Origin: an uncultured Desulfovibrio sp.
Lineage (GTDB): Bacteria; Desulfobacterota; Desulfovibrionia; Desulfovibrionales; Desulfovibrionaceae
NCBI GenBank assembly: GCA_905235595.1
Contig: CAJOMG010000016.1
Location: 1 to 32,966 of the forward strand
DNA length: 32,966 nt
Reading direction: 5' to 3'
Shown: piece by piece, positions 7,143 to 16,887 of the stretch
How the letters are laid out: each line of letters opens with the position of its first letter
Numbering within the stretch: the first letter of the stretch is position 1
The notes under the pieces: model-generated
Told to the model about the DNA's origin: nothing
What the model saw: only the letters and a program-made list of their open reading frames with translations
Databases searched by the model: none
Position numbers and translations under genes: made by a program

Positions 7143-9737
7143 TTATGCTGCTGTAAAATGCAGCATTCCTTCCGCCACATCTATGGTCACACACTGTCCG
7201 TCACGTATCTTACCAGCCACCAGCTCGCGCGCCAGCGGCGTTTCTACAGATTGCTGCACATAACGCTTAAGGGGGCGCGCACCGTACACAGGATCATATC
7301 CAGCCTGCGCAATAAAATCGCGAGCAACATCGGTAAGCTCCAGCCTGATCTTGCGTTCACCCAGCCGTATGCGCAGACGTGCCATCTGCAAATCTACAAT
7401 GCTGGCAATCTGGTCGCGTTTAAGCGGCAAAAAGAGTACGGTTTCGTCTACACGGTTGAGGAATTCAGGTCGAAAGTGAGCCCGCAACTCGTTCATGACT
7501 TTGTCCCGCGCCCCCTCCTGCATTGTTCCGTCTGTGCTGATGCCGTCCAGCAGATGCACAGAGCCAATATTGGATGTCATAATGACAATGCAGTTTCTAA
7601 AGTCAACCGTGCGGCCCTGGCTGTCGGTAAGCCGACCATCGTCCAACAGTTGCAGCAATGTGTTGAACACATCGGGATGGGCTTTTTCGATTTCATCGAA
7701 AAGAATAACCGCATAGGGTTTACGACGCACCGCTTCCGTAAGCTGGCCCCCCTCATCGTAGCCCACATAGCCTGGAGGCGCGCCAATGAGCCGCGATACG
7801 GAGTGTTTCTCCATATATTCACTCATGTCGAGGCGAACCATATTGTCTTCCGTATCAAACAGGGCTTCGGCCAGTGCCTTGGATAGTTCTGTCTTACCCA
7901 CGCCCGTAGGACCAAGAAAGATGAAAGACCCTGTGGGCCGTGCCGGATCAGAAAGGCCTGCACGAGCGCGCAGCACTGCGTCGGCCACGGCCTGCACAGC
8001 CTCATCTTGCCCGACCACACGTTTATGCAGTTCACTTGGCAAGCGCAACAACTTTTCCCGCTCGGATTCGAGAAGACGTGTCACAGGAATGCCCGTCCAC
8101 TTGGCAACAATTTCGGCAATATCATCCGGCCGCACTTCCTGTTTGAGCAGACGCGGGCCATCACCACTGCCCGAGGTTGCAGCAAGCTTCTTTTGCAAGT
8201 CAAGCAGGGTGGAATACTTCAGCTCGGCCGCCCTATTCAAGTCATAGGCACGCTCTGCCTGTTCAATGGCCAGCTTTACCTTTTCGATTTCCTGTTTGAT
8301 TTCGCGCACCTTATCGATAGAGCTCTTTTCACTCTCCCACTGGGCGCGCATGGAGGCCTGCTGTTCACGTAACCCTGCCAACTCGTTTTCCAATTTTTGC
8401 AGACGGTCTGCCGAGGCTTCATCTGTCTCGCGGCGTAAGGCCTCCCGTTCGATTTCAAGTTGCATGACCTTACGATTCACTGCATCAAGTTCTGCAGGCA
8501 GGGAATCAATCTCCGTGCGAATGAGTGCTGCCGCCTCATCTATAAGGTCGATGGCCTTGTCTGGGAGCTGCCTGTCAGTAATATAGCGGTGCGACAGCAT
8601 AACGGCATTGACAATGGCCGAATCACTGATACGCACGCCATGATGCACCTCAAAACGCTCCTTGAGACCACGCAAGATCGAGATGGCATCCTCCACAGTT
8701 GGTTCTTCCACCATAACGGGCTGAAAACGTCGCTCCAGGGCTGGATCCTTCTCAATATACTTGCGGTACTCATCTACCGTAGTTGCGCCAATACAGTGCA
8801 ATTCACCACGCGCCAACATGGGTTTAAGCAAATTACCCGCATCCATGGCGCCCTCGGTCTTACCGGCCCCCACGATAGTGTGCAACTCGTCAATAAAGAG
8901 AATAATCTGCCCCTCGCTCTTTTCCACCTCATTGAGCACGGCCTTAAGGCGCTCCTCAAACTCACCGCGATACTTGGCCCCGGCAATAAGGGCACCCATA
9001 TCCAGCGCAAAAAGCTTGTGTCCCTTGAGGCCCTCGGGCACATCCCCCTTGACAATACGGAAGGCAAGGCCCTCAACAATAGCCGTTTTGCCCACTCCCG
9101 CTTCTCCAATGAGCACCGGGTTATTCTTCGTACGGCGTGAAAGAATACGGATTACGCGGCGTATTTCTGCATCGCGCCCGATGACAGGATCCATCTTGCC
9201 ATGACGGGCCGCCTCCACGAGGTCTCGAGCATACTTGGAAAGTGCCTCAAACGTATCTTCGGGATTAGGGCTGGTGACGCGAGTACCACCACGCAGGGCT
9301 TCCATGGCCTGTGTATAACGGGCCCTGGTAATGTTGTACTCCTTGAGCACACCACCCAACCCTGATGCAGGTTCAACATCAGTGAGTGCCGCAAAAATAT
9401 GATCAACGCTGACGTACTCGTCCTTCATGCGCTTGGCTTCGTTCTGGGCTTCACCCAGAACAGCGGCCAACCGCTGTGTAATCATAATCTTGGTGGGATC
9501 CATGCCCGTGCCGGAAACAGATGGGCGCTTACGCAGTATCCCTTCAACAGCCACGGAAAAGGCCTTTACCTGTACCCCCATTTGCTCAAGAATACGTGGC
9601 ACAATACCATTTTCCTGCTGTACAAGAGCCAGTGCCAGATGTTCGGCATCCGTCTCCTGATGGCCCATGCCCGCAGCGATGCTCTGCGCTTCGCCCACAG
9701 ACTCCCTGGCCTTGTCGGTAAATTTGCTGATATCCAT
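7143..9737 (-). CDS. clpB: ClpB protein disaggregase (AAA+ unfoldase)
   Basis: ClpB extracts polypeptides from aggregates together with DnaK/DnaJ. The 864-residue product has the standard plan: an N-terminal Clp repeat domain, a first AAA+ module with [13 protein letters not shown] and [13 protein letters not shown], a coiled-coil middle domain at about 400-520 rich in Glu, Arg and Leu, and a second AAA+ module with [16 protein letters not shown] and [13 protein letters not shown]. The start at 9737 ([12 protein letters not shown]) was preferred over an ATG 18 bases upstream because GGAGG lies between the two and serves the inner one. It is the last gene of a minus-strand unit with cbpA and cbpM, 53 bases behind cbpM. 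The ORF has no frame disruption. Confidence 0.97.
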   Translation of the reverse strand: MDISKFTDKARESVGEAQSIAAGMGHQETDAEHLALALVQQENGIVPRILEQMGVQVKAFSVAVEGILRKRPSVSGTGMDPTKIMITQRLAAVLGEAQNEAKRMKDEYVSVDHIFAALTDVEPASGLGGVLKEYNITRARYTQAMEALRGGTRVTSPNPEDTFEALSKYARDLVEAARHGKMDPVIGRDAEIRRVIRILSRRTKNNPVLIGEAGVGKTAIVEGLAFRIVKGDVPEGLKGHKLFALDMGALIAGAKYRGEFEERLKAVLNEVEKSEGQIILFIDELHTIVGAGKTEGAMDAGNLLKPMLARGELHCIGATTVDEYRKYIEKDPALERRFQPVMVEEPTVEDAISILRGLKERFEVHHGVRISDSAIVNAVMLSHRYITDRQLPDKAIDLIDEAAALIRTEIDSLPAELDAVNRKVMQLEIEREALRRETDEASADRLQKLENELAGLREQQASMRAQWESEKSSIDKVREIKQEIEKVKLAIEQAERAYDLNRAAELKYSTLLDLQKKLAATSGSGDGPRLLKQEVRPDDIAEIVAKWTGIPVTRLLESEREKLLRLPSELHKRVVGQDEAVQAVADAVLRARAGLSDPARPTGSFIFLGPTGVGKTELSKALAEALFDTEDNMVRLDMSEYMEKHSVSRLIGAPPGYVGYDEGGQLTEAVRRKPYAVILFDEIEKAHPDVFNTLLQLLDDGRLTDSQGRTVDFRNCIVIMTSNIGSVHLLDGISTDGTMQEGARDKVMNELRAHFRPEFLNRVDETVLFLPLKRDQIASIVDLQMARLRIRLGERKIRLELTDVARDFIAQAGYDPVYGARPLKRYVQQSVETPLARELVAGKIRDGQCVTIDVAEGMLHFTAA

Positions 9738-9790
9738 AACTACCTGCCTCCTCATAACAAATCCGCCGGAGGATGCACGGCCTAACAGCC

Positions 9791-10108
9791 TCAGTCTTCC
9801 TCAAACCGTCGCAGACGTGCAACCATACGCTCCAACGTGTCAATACGCTCCAAAAGATCCACAATGATAGTGCCACCCAGCACGGGCAGATCAAAATCGC
9901 AGCAGATACGTGAGAGCTTGCGTACGCGGTAAATATCCGTATCACGGAAGAGGCACTGATCGGCCCCGCCGGCATACGTCTCCAGCCAGCCCAAACCCAA
10001 GAGCTCTTCCAGATGTTCCGGCGCAATGCCGGTGGCGCGTATAAATTCCTCGCGTACCATGACCGGACTGGGCATAGGCAGTGAGGTTTTTCTCTGTAAT
10101 ATGCTCAT
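9791..10108 (-). CDS. cbpM: CbpM-type chaperone modulator (MerR-like)
   Basis: This 105-residue protein fits the CbpM family, which binds the J-domain of CbpA and limits its co-chaperone activity. Visible features are the N-terminal helical region with [18 protein letters not shown], a short loop, then [20 protein letters not shown], which matches the MerR-like recognition part, and a C-terminal helix [15 protein letters not shown] that could form a coiled coil. The neighbour on the promoter-proximal side is cbpA, 23 bases away, which supports the assignment. GGAGG lies eight bases before the ATG. A DNA-binding MerR-type (HspR-like) regulator of the chaperone cluster is the main alternative. 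Confidence 0.75.
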   Translation of the reverse strand: MSILQRKTSLPMPSPVMVREEFIRATGIAPEHLEELLGLGWLETYAGGADQCLFRDTDIYRVRKLSRICCDFDLPVLGGTIIVDLLERIDTLERMVARLRRFEED

Positions 10109-10131
10109 TACTCAATCCTCCGGAAACAGTT

Positions 10132-11094
10132 TCATGCTCTAGCCTTGAAATTAGAGAGCTCGGCTAGCTTGCTCCAGAGTTCACGTTCAGCATCAGTCAA
10201 TTCCGAAGGCACACGCACCATCACGCGCGCAAGCAAATCACCGCGCTTGCCGGTGGCCCCCAGTCCTTTGCCACGCAATCGAAACTTGCGGCCCGAACTA
10301 GAGCCGGCGGGAATCTGCATTTCCACAGCTCCCTCCAGAGTAGGTACTTCCACTTTTGCCCCCAGCACGGCCTCCCACGGAGCGAGCGAAACATCACAGA
10401 GCAGATCATCACTGTCTACCTTGAAAATACTGTGAGGCAGATAGCGCACACGTAAAAACAAATCGCCGGGCGCTCCCCCTGGCACACTGTGCCCCTGCCC
10501 GCTCAAACGCAGCTTCGCCCCTTCGCGAATGCCAGAGGGCACATTGACCTCCAGCGTCTTGGGGCCTTGCGGCGTTTGCAAGGTCACGGGACGCCGACCA
10601 CCGCGCTGTACATCCTCCAAGCTAAGGGCGAGTTCCGCCTCCACATCACTGCCGCGGCGTGTACGCTGCGAGAATCCTCCAAAGGGGTCCGGCCCGAAAT
10701 TGGCTCCACTGCGGCTACCTTGTACACCGCCAAATCCTCCAAAATGCCCTCCCCCGCCAAACAGAGTTTCAAAAAAGTCCGAAAAACCGGAACCATCAAA
10801 ATTTTTTCCATTAAAGGTAAAATGCACATTCTCAAATCCCGGTTCCCCCTGAAACTGCTGGCCATGTTGCCAGTTGGGGCCGAGTTGGTCATACAATTTA
10901 CGCTTTTCCGGGTCCTTAAGGACCTCATAGGCTTCATTGATGTCCTTGAACTTCTCCTCAGCCACCTTGTCACCGGGGTTGAGGTCGGGGTGGTATTTTC
11001 GGGCCAGCTTCTTATATGCCTTGGAAATATCAGTGGCGGCAGCCTTACGGTCCACACCCAGAAGTTTGTAATAATCCTTGTATGCTACAGCCAT
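10132..11094 (-). CDS. cbpA: CbpA/DnaJ-like co-chaperone without zinc finger
   Basis: The 320-residue protein has an N-terminal J-domain with His-Pro-Asp at residues 35-37, which stimulates DnaK ATPase activity. A Gly/Phe-rich linker follows (about 100-150, including FGGGGHFGGFGG), then two DnaJ C-terminal beta domains with VNVPSGIREGAKLRLSGQG. The CxxCxGxG zinc-finger repeats of true DnaJ are absent, which is the CbpA arrangement. The start at 11094 (MAVAYKDYYKLLGV) has GGAG about nine bases upstream; a longer open frame of 19 codons upstream has no family features. It is the first gene of the cbpA-cbpM-clpB unit, which lies behind a heat-shock-type promoter. Confidence 0.9.
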   Translation of the reverse strand: MAVAYKDYYKLLGVDRKAAATDISKAYKKLARKYHPDLNPGDKVAEEKFKDINEAYEVLKDPEKRKLYDQLGPNWQHGQQFQGEPGFENVHFTFNGKNFDGSGFSDFFETLFGGGGHFGGFGGVQGSRSGANFGPDPFGGFSQRTRRGSDVEAELALSLEDVQRGGRRPVTLQTPQGPKTLEVNVPSGIREGAKLRLSGQGHSVPGGAPGDLFLRVRYLPHSIFKVDSDDLLCDVSLAPWEAVLGAKVEVPTLEGAVEMQIPAGSSSGRKFRLRGKGLGATGKRGDLLARVMVRVPSELTDAERELWSKLAELSNFKARA

Positions 11095-11138
11095 ATGCAC
11101 ACTCTCCGTACATGCTGTCTCTAACGCCAGCGTCTCCC

Positions 11139-11162
11139 ATGGGGGGAACACCGTGACGCAAG
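11139..11162 (-). promoter_or_regulatory. Candidate heat-shock (sigma32-type) promoter for cbpA-cbpM-clpB
   Basis: On the minus strand CTTGCG (11162-11157) and CCCCAT (11144-11139) are separated by 12 bases. The sigma32 consensus is CTTGAA, 13-17 bases, CCCCAT. The -10 matches exactly; the -35 matches at CTTG; the spacer is one base short. A start site here would give a leader of about 35 bases before cbpA. The promoter class is inferred from the motif and the chaperone genes it would serve. Confidence 0.5.
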
Positions 11163-11491
11163 AAATTTATGTAAAAAATAAGACGTGAGCATCCACCGTC
11201 AATAGGCAATTCTTACATCATGGCAACTTATGCACATCTTTTCCACAGGGATAAGGGCAGAGATGTATCCCCCACATGCAATTTTTACTCTCAGAAACGG
11301 AGGCGTTTTTATGCGATTACCCACAAGATCACTATACAATCTTGCAAAAAAATCTTTTTCAGGCAGTATAGTTGTGAGAAAAAGAATCACATGAAGATAT
11401 CTGGTTTACACCGTTTCAAGCGTAAGATTGAAAAAAGTGTGATATGGTACTCCTTTCACCCGGTATCCCCCTGCCATGAATGGGCAACCTG
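11163..11491. other. Gene-free stretch between divergent units, with two DnaA-box-like sites
   Basis: The gap between cbpA and the GGDEF-EAL gene is 473 bases, the longest without a gene. This part holds an AT-rich tract (about 11163-11183), TTATGCACA (11228-11236) and TTTTCCACA (11239-11247), both fitting the DnaA-box pattern TTWTNCACA, and a 7-bp inverted repeat ACTATAC/GTATAGT (11331-11337 and 11366-11372) around an A/T-rich loop. No open frame in it has a family signature. A small hairpin AAACG-GAGG-CGTTT near 11300 runs into T residues. Function is not shown by the sequence. Confidence 0.35.
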
Positions 11492-11520
11492 TTGACAAGG
11501 CGCTTCGCGAAGAAGATACT
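11492..11520 (+). promoter_or_regulatory. Promoter of the GGDEF-EAL gene with a palindrome in its spacer
   Basis: A perfect TTGACA -35 (11492-11497) is followed after 17 bases by GATACT (11515-11520), a 4/6 match to the -10. The spacer contains the perfect 10-bp palindrome CTTCGCGAAG (11503-11512), which could be an operator. The gene start lies 48 bases downstream of the -10. Confidence 0.5.
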
Positions 11521-11567
11521 ATTGTTACGGCTAGCATCTTTCTTCCTTCCGTTACCTAAGGACATCC

Positions 11568-13793
11568 ATGCGCAGACGTATCCCTCTCATACTTGCCTGC
11601 CTTGGCATTCTGAGTGTTTTTGCTGTGTTCACGCATTACATCAGTTCGTCCGTAATACAGAACGGTGTGAATAATATTGAAATACGGGACACTGCAAACG
11701 ACATGCATCAGTTGCGTAGCTATCTCCGCATGGCTGAGCAGCGCATGCACCAGCATATGCTTGACTGGGCCTGCTGGGACGAAGCCTATGACTTCATGGA
11801 CAACCACAACAGTGCCTTTATTCTCAACAACTTTGACCAGAGCATGATTGATGAACTGCATATTGTCGGTGCCGCATTCTATGACCTTTCCGGCAAGCTG
11901 ATCACCTTTGTGGATAATATAGGCCAGTCGCGAGGTCCTTCCTGGGTCGACGAGGAACGGCATGTGTACCGTCAATTGGCAGAAATTGTGCTGCGCGATG
12001 ATATGGACTCAATGGAGGGCTTTGTTACTGTGCATGGTGATTACATGGTAATAGCCGCACACAAAATATATGACGGCAATAAATTCAAGCCTCCCAGGGG
12101 ACTCCTCATCATGTCCCGCCTTATTGACAACAGTTTTGTTGATGATGCCCAGGAAATGTCTGCCCTGCATTTTTCCATAGAACCTGTTGCCGCGTTTTCA
12201 TCAGTACCTTCGCCAACAATACCCGGTGCATATTACAAACTTCTGCAGTCAGATGATGTTATTCATGCATACTCCGTGAAATTCGACGTGTTTGGACACC
12301 CTGCCTTTACTCTGCACATGCAACGTAATAGAGATCTTGCCGAAACTGGTCGACTACTCTCAAAAAAAAATTTCTGGCTCATTCTGGGGCTAGGATGTTT
12401 TATTCTTCTGACTGGGCTAGGGCTGCTGCTGTACACTGAACGACGATTCATACATCGGGAGATGGAATACCGTGAGGGCCATGACGGTCTGACCCATTTG
12501 CCCAACAAATTGCTCTTTCCCAAACGGCTGCGTGAAATACTGGAAACGGCTCAACGGGATAATTCCTGCGTTGGCGTGTTTTTTCTTGATCTGAAACGCT
12601 TCAAGGGCGTCAATGACAGCTACGGGCATTCCCAAGGCGACGCTGTGTTGTGCGAAGTCGCCAAGCGACTGCGTATCACATTTGCTACTGGTCTGATAGC
12701 CCGTTCGGGAGGCGATGACTTCTTGCTGGCTATATCTGCCGCAAATAGGCAGCAAATACTCCAGCTCGGGCAAGGAATGCTGACAGCCATGAACAAGCCC
12801 TTCACAGTATGTGGCAATGCTCTGTATTTGGGGGCAAGCATAGGACTAGCCTTTTTCCCCGATGACGGCATCGATTCCGATAGTCTGATGCACAAGGCAG
12901 AACTTGCCATGTATAGCGCAAAGGAGAGTGGCGGGAACACCATCACCCTCTACACCGAGAGCATGGGAGCAGCGGCTTCGCGCAAAATGGCCCTGGAAAC
13001 AGCCCTCTACACTGCAGTGGACAATGACGCCCTGACCGTTTTCTACCAGCCCAAGATAAACATTGCCACGCAAGATGTGTCCGGCTGCGAAGCGCTCATT
13101 CGCTGGCAAACCTCTGACGGCATCTGGATACCACCCCCGACTTTCATACCTATGGCAGAGGAAATCGGTCTTGTCACGCGCATCGATATGTTTGTTCTGC
13201 GCACAGCCTGCCGACAAGTACTGGCTTGGCAGCGCGATGGCAGCGGTGCTGTACCTGTTGCGGTGAACATGTCGGCCAGAAGCATCCTCTCTGACGATTT
13301 TGCCGACCATGTAATTCATATATTGAAAGAGGAAAACACACCTCCTTCTCTTATTGATTTGGAAATCACCGAAACAAGCCTCATGACAGATATGGATACT
13401 GCCTCCAAGGCCATCACACGCCTGCACGACGCAGGCCTGCGCATCGCTCTGGACGACTTTGGCACAGGCTATTCCTCCATGCAGTATCTCTATAGAATGC
13501 CCATCGCCTGCATGAAGATAGACAAACGATTTATCGACGGCATCACCCTGACCGACGGCAATTCCCGCTCTCTTGTCAAGGGCATGCTCGCCCTGGCCTC
13601 CAACCTAGGCATGGATACGGTGGCCGAAGGTGTGGAACATTTGGACCAGCTCCCCTTCCTTGCCACCAACCACTGCAATGTCATTCAGGGCTATCTGTTC
13701 TCCAAGCCGCTCAACAGCGCAGACTGTGGAGATTTTTTGCGCAATCGCACAACACGCATCAATGCCGTGACGAGCACTGCTGTTCTGCAATAG
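11568..13793 (+). CDS. Membrane CHASE4-GGDEF-EAL protein, predicted c-di-GMP phosphodiesterase
   Basis: The 741-residue protein has a membrane helix at about 5-25, a periplasmic sensor whose DWACWDEAYDFM (66-77) is the CHASE4 signature, a second helix at about 269-290, then GGDEF and EAL domains. In the GGDEF domain the signature reads GGDDF (381-385), with Asp in place of the metal-binding Glu, and the upstream product-inhibition RxxD site is missing (FATG). Cyclase activity is therefore uncertain. The EAL domain looks complete: Glu508-Ala-Leu, the Asn of VNMSAR, ITETS, the double Asp of ALDDFGTGYS (629-630), KIDKRF, AEGVE and QGYLFSKP. It should hydrolyse c-di-GMP in response to a periplasmic signal. 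AAGGA lies five bases before the ATG. It has its own promoter and no obvious partner gene. Confidence 0.9.
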   Translation: MRRRIPLILACLGILSVFAVFTHYISSSVIQNGVNNIEIRDTANDMHQLRSYLRMAEQRMHQHMLDWACWDEAYDFMDNHNSAFILNNFDQSMIDELHIVGAAFYDLSGKLITFVDNIGQSRGPSWVDEERHVYRQLAEIVLRDDMDSMEGFVTVHGDYMVIAAHKIYDGNKFKPPRGLLIMSRLIDNSFVDDAQEMSALHFSIEPVAAFSSVPSPTIPGAYYKLLQSDDVIHAYSVKFDVFGHPAFTLHMQRNRDLAETGRLLSKKNFWLILGLGCFILLTGLGLLLYTERRFIHREMEYREGHDGLTHLPNKLLFPKRLREILETAQRDNSCVGVFFLDLKRFKGVNDSYGHSQGDAVLCEVAKRLRITFATGLIARSGGDDFLLAISAANRQQILQLGQGMLTAMNKPFTVCGNALYLGASIGLAFFPDDGIDSDSLMHKAELAMYSAKESGGNTITLYTESMGAAASRKMALETALYTAVDNDALTVFYQPKINIATQDVSGCEALIRWQTSDGIWIPPPTFIPMAEEIGLVTRIDMFVLRTACRQVLAWQRDGSGAVPVAVNMSARSILSDDFADHVIHILKEENTPPSLIDLEITETSLMTDMDTASKAITRLHDAGLRIALDDFGTGYSSMQYLYRMPIACMKIDKRFIDGITLTDGNSRSLVKGMLALASNLGMDTVAEGVEHLDQLPFLATNHCNVIQGYLFSKPLNSADCGDFLRNRTTRINAVTSTAVLQ

Positions 13794-14017
13794 GGCAACA
13801 TGGCCGCGTTGAGCAGTAAAAGGTTTTTTTCGGAAGAAGCCCTTACGAGCCATCATCGGACATAGGTTAATCATGCTCATGGGCATCCTGTTTTATTCTT
13901 AAAACGCAATCCTGACCTCTTCTCATCGCGATATTTGACAGCCGCCACATGCACGATGTAGGCTACACCTCCCTCATGCCGTACACCCTGCGTACGGAAA
14001 ACGTTATGGAGGCCCAC

Positions 14018-16012
14018 TTGAACCCAACAAGTCGCAACCTGATGCTCTGGACGATTATCGTCCTGGCGATGGTCATGCTGTTCAATACATTCCAGCATCC
14101 GCAAGGTGTGTCACAGCGCATTGCCTACACAGACTTTCTCAACCAGGTAGAGAGCGGGCAACTGCTCTCCGTAACCATACAGGGCCACACCCTTATCGGC
14201 AAAACATCAGACGGTAAGTCTGTGGAAACCTATGCCCCGCAAGATCTGGCCTTAGTCAGCCGCCTTCTTGAAAAAAAGGTCGAGGTCAAGGCTGAACCTC
14301 CAGAAGACCAGCCCTGGTACATGACGATTTTGGTTTCCTGGTTTCCTATGCTACTGTTAGTGGGCGTATGGGTTTTTTTCATGCGGCAAATGCAGAATGG
14401 CGGCGGCAAAGCCATGAGCTTTGGTCGTTCGCGTGCACGCCTGCTCAATCAGGAAGAAGGAGCCCGCGTCACCTTTGCAGATGTTGCTGGTGTGGACGAA
14501 GCCAAGGATGAGCTCTCCGAAGTAGTGGAATTTCTGTCTAACCCCAAAAAATTTACTCGATTGGGCGGGCGCATTCCCAAGGGTGTGCTGCTTGTGGGAC
14601 CTCCCGGCACAGGTAAAACACTGCTGGCCAGAGCTGTAGCCGGAGAAGCTGGTGTACCTTTTTTTTCCATCTCCGGTTCAGATTTTGTAGAAATGTTCGT
14701 TGGCGTAGGTGCCTCTCGCGTACGCGATCTCTTTGTCCAGGGTAAAAAAAATGCTCCCTGCCTCATCTTTATCGACGAAATTGACGCTGTTGGCCGTCAG
14801 CGCGGGGCGGGACTCGGCGGGGGACATGACGAACGTGAACAAACCTTGAATCAGCTGCTTGTTGAAATGGATGGCTTTGAAAGCAATGAAGGCGTTATCC
14901 TTATTGCAGCCACCAACCGACCGGATGTGCTTGATCCGGCGCTACTGCGTCCTGGCCGTTTTGATCGTCAGGTTGTAGTGCCTACCCCAGATCTGCGTGG
15001 CCGCCGCAGTATTCTGGAAGTGCATACCAAGCGTACTCCCTTGGCCGATGATGTAGATTTGGAAACCCTAGCCCGCGGCACACCAGGCTTCTCCGGCGCG
15101 GATCTGGAAAATCTGGTCAATGAAGCTGCCCTGCAGGCCGCCAAGCAGGATCAAGACAAGCTGGACATGCACGACTTTGAATACGCCAAAGACAAAGTGC
15201 TCATGGGCCGTGAACGTCGCAGTCTTATTCTTTCAGACGAAGAAAAACGTATCACTGCCTACCATGAGGGCGGCCATGCCCTAGCTGCACGGCTCCTGCC
15301 TGGTTCCGACCCAGTACACAAGGTCACAATTATCCCTCGGGGGCGTGCTCTTGGCGTAACCATGCAACTGCCTGAGGAAGACCGCCACGGGTACTCCCGA
15401 ACCTATTTGCGCAATAATCTGGTGGTGCTCTTGGGCGGTCGTGTAGCCGAGGAACTCATTTTTGACGATATCACCACCGGCGCTTCCAACGATATTGAAC
15501 GCGTCACCCGTATGGCACGCAAAATGGTCTGTGAATGGGGCATGAGCGAAGCCGTGGGCACACTCTCTATCGGTGAAACAGGTGAGGAAGTATTCATCGG
15601 CCGGGAATGGATACAAAACAAAAACTACAGCGAAGATACCGCCCGCCTTGTGGACGCGGAGGTAAAACGCATTGTAGAGGAAGCCCACAGTCGCTGCCGT
15701 ACTCTGCTCAAAGACAATGAAGATATTTTGCACCGCATTGCCAAAGCATTACTGGACCGTGAAACCCTCAACAGCGACGAGCTTGACCTGATAATGGACA
15801 ACAAGGAACTTCCGCCTCTTGAACATGCTGAAGCACCAGCAGCAAAAAACGACGGCGATGTTGCACAGGAGCAGGATGATACTGACAGTGGGGGAGATTT
15901 CACTTTAGAACCGGATCAGGAAGATGCGGATGATCAGGGTGAGGACATCAAACAGACAGACAGCACGCATGCATCGACCACGCGCATGTCGCGTGGAAAA
16001 CATGAACAGTAA
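14018..16012 (+). CDS. ftsH: ATP-dependent membrane zinc metalloprotease FtsH
   Basis: FtsH degrades misfolded membrane proteins and short-lived regulators. The start chosen is TTG at 14018, five bases behind a perfect GGAGG, giving the family-like [14 protein letters not shown] beginning; an upstream in-frame ATG at 14006 reads through that ribosome-binding site. The product is 664 residues with two membrane helices flanking a small periplasmic domain, then the AAA+ module (GPPGTGKT at 194-201, IFIDEID at about 251-257, the second region of homology with [20 protein letters not shown]), and the protease domain with zinc motif HEGGH at 416-420, where HEAGH is commoner. The C-terminal 50 residues are acidic and low-complexity. 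A TTGACA at 13935-13940 could be its -35, but I see no good -10. It overlaps folP by 11 bases. Confidence 0.95.
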   Translation: MNPTSRNLMLWTIIVLAMVMLFNTFQHPQGVSQRIAYTDFLNQVESGQLLSVTIQGHTLIGKTSDGKSVETYAPQDLALVSRLLEKKVEVKAEPPEDQPWYMTILVSWFPMLLLVGVWVFFMRQMQNGGGKAMSFGRSRARLLNQEEGARVTFADVAGVDEAKDELSEVVEFLSNPKKFTRLGGRIPKGVLLVGPPGTGKTLLARAVAGEAGVPFFSISGSDFVEMFVGVGASRVRDLFVQGKKNAPCLIFIDEIDAVGRQRGAGLGGGHDEREQTLNQLLVEMDGFESNEGVILIAATNRPDVLDPALLRPGRFDRQVVVPTPDLRGRRSILEVHTKRTPLADDVDLETLARGTPGFSGADLENLVNEAALQAAKQDQDKLDMHDFEYAKDKVLMGRERRSLILSDEEKRITAYHEGGHALAARLLPGSDPVHKVTIIPRGRALGVTMQLPEEDRHGYSRTYLRNNLVVLLGGRVAEELIFDDITTGASNDIERVTRMARKMVCEWGMSEAVGTLSIGETGEEVFIGREWIQNKNYSEDTARLVDAEVKRIVEEAHSRCRTLLKDNEDILHRIAKALLDRETLNSDELDLIMDNKELPPLEHAEAPAAKNDGDVAQEQDDTDSGGDFTLEPDQEDADDQGEDIKQTDSTHASTTRMSRGKHEQ

Positions 16013-16859
16013 TGCATATAAGGCTGCCACACAAGGGTTGTGGCATGTCCTTGGTGGACGGGTATTATCACCGCACGCGCCTTTCGGTGTTATGGGGATT
16101 GTCAACCTCACGCCCGATTCCTTTTACGACGGTGGCCGACACCAGGGCGTCGCAGGGCTAAACCACGCCCTTCAACTGTGGAAAGCAGGTGCAGATATTC
16201 TGGACTTGGGAGCAGAATCCACCCGCCCTGGAGCACAGCCCATCCCACCCGAGATGGAGCTGGAGCGCCTGCTGCCCGTATTGGCACGCCTCCAGCAACA
16301 GTTGCCAGCCGCCATCATTGCAGTAGATACCTACCACGCGGCAACAGCGGCAACTGCCCTTGGAATGGGGGCAGCCATTATCAACGACGTATCTGCCTGC
16401 ACCCGTGACCCTGCCCTTCTGGATATACTCGTACAATTCAAGCCAGGCTATGTGCTCATGCACGGTCTTGCAGATACAGCGCAAGGCAATGCAGATACGA
16501 ATGATATACGCCGTAACGTTCGAGAATTTTTTGAAAAAAAGCTGGCTTATCTTGTACGCTCCGGCCTGCCGGAAGATCGCATCGCACTTGATCCGGGCAT
16601 CGGCTTTGGCAAGACAGCACAGCAAAACTTCATCCTGCTCGCCCATCCCGAAGACTGGCTAGATTTGGGGCGTCCATTGCTTATGGGGCTTTCTCGCAAA
16701 TCACTCTTTGGTACGCTTCTGGGCCTTGCACCGAACGCACGTGCAACGGCCACCGTGGCCGCGACAGCACTCCTTTGGGCACGTGGCATTTTCTGGCACA
16801 GGGTACACGATGTGGATGCCGTGCGGCAGGCATTAACTGTAGCTGCCGCACTGCGCTAA
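16002..16859 (+). CDS. folP: Dihydropteroate synthase
   Basis: FolP joins p-aminobenzoate to the pterin diphosphate to make dihydropteroate in folate synthesis. The 285-residue product matches the family length and shows the pterin- and pABA-site motifs in order: [16 protein letters not shown] (30-45), [12 protein letters not shown] (67-78), [21 protein letters not shown] and MGLSRKS. The ATG at 16002 lies within the end of ftsH, preceded by a weak GTGGAAAA; an open frame of 26 codons upstream has no family features. Overlap with ftsH suggests translational coupling, and cdaA follows after 28 bases. Confidence 0.95.
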   Translation: MNSNAYKAATQGLWHVLGGRVLSPHAPFGVMGIVNLTPDSFYDGGRHQGVAGLNHALQLWKAGADILDLGAESTRPGAQPIPPEMELERLLPVLARLQQQLPAAIIAVDTYHAATAATALGMGAAIINDVSACTRDPALLDILVQFKPGYVLMHGLADTAQGNADTNDIRRNVREFFEKKLAYLVRSGLPEDRIALDPGIGFGKTAQQNFILLAHPEDWLDLGRPLLMGLSRKSLFGTLLGLAPNARATATVAATALLWARGIFWHRVHDVDAVRQALTVAAALR

Positions 16860-16887
16860 CAACACAAAACCACCGGGGAACATATCC

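Noticed and set aside
7158..7886. Plus-strand open frame of 242 codons
   Set aside because: It lies wholly antisense to the conserved second AAA+ module of clpB and has no family signature of its own.
11163..11330. Chromosomal replication origin
   Set aside because: Only two DnaA-box-like sites and a short AT-rich tract are seen, no dnaA, dnaN or gyrB neighbours are present, and skew cannot be judged here.
12846..13427. Minus-strand open frame of 193 codons
   Set aside because: It is antisense to the intact GGDEF-EAL gene and has no domain signature.
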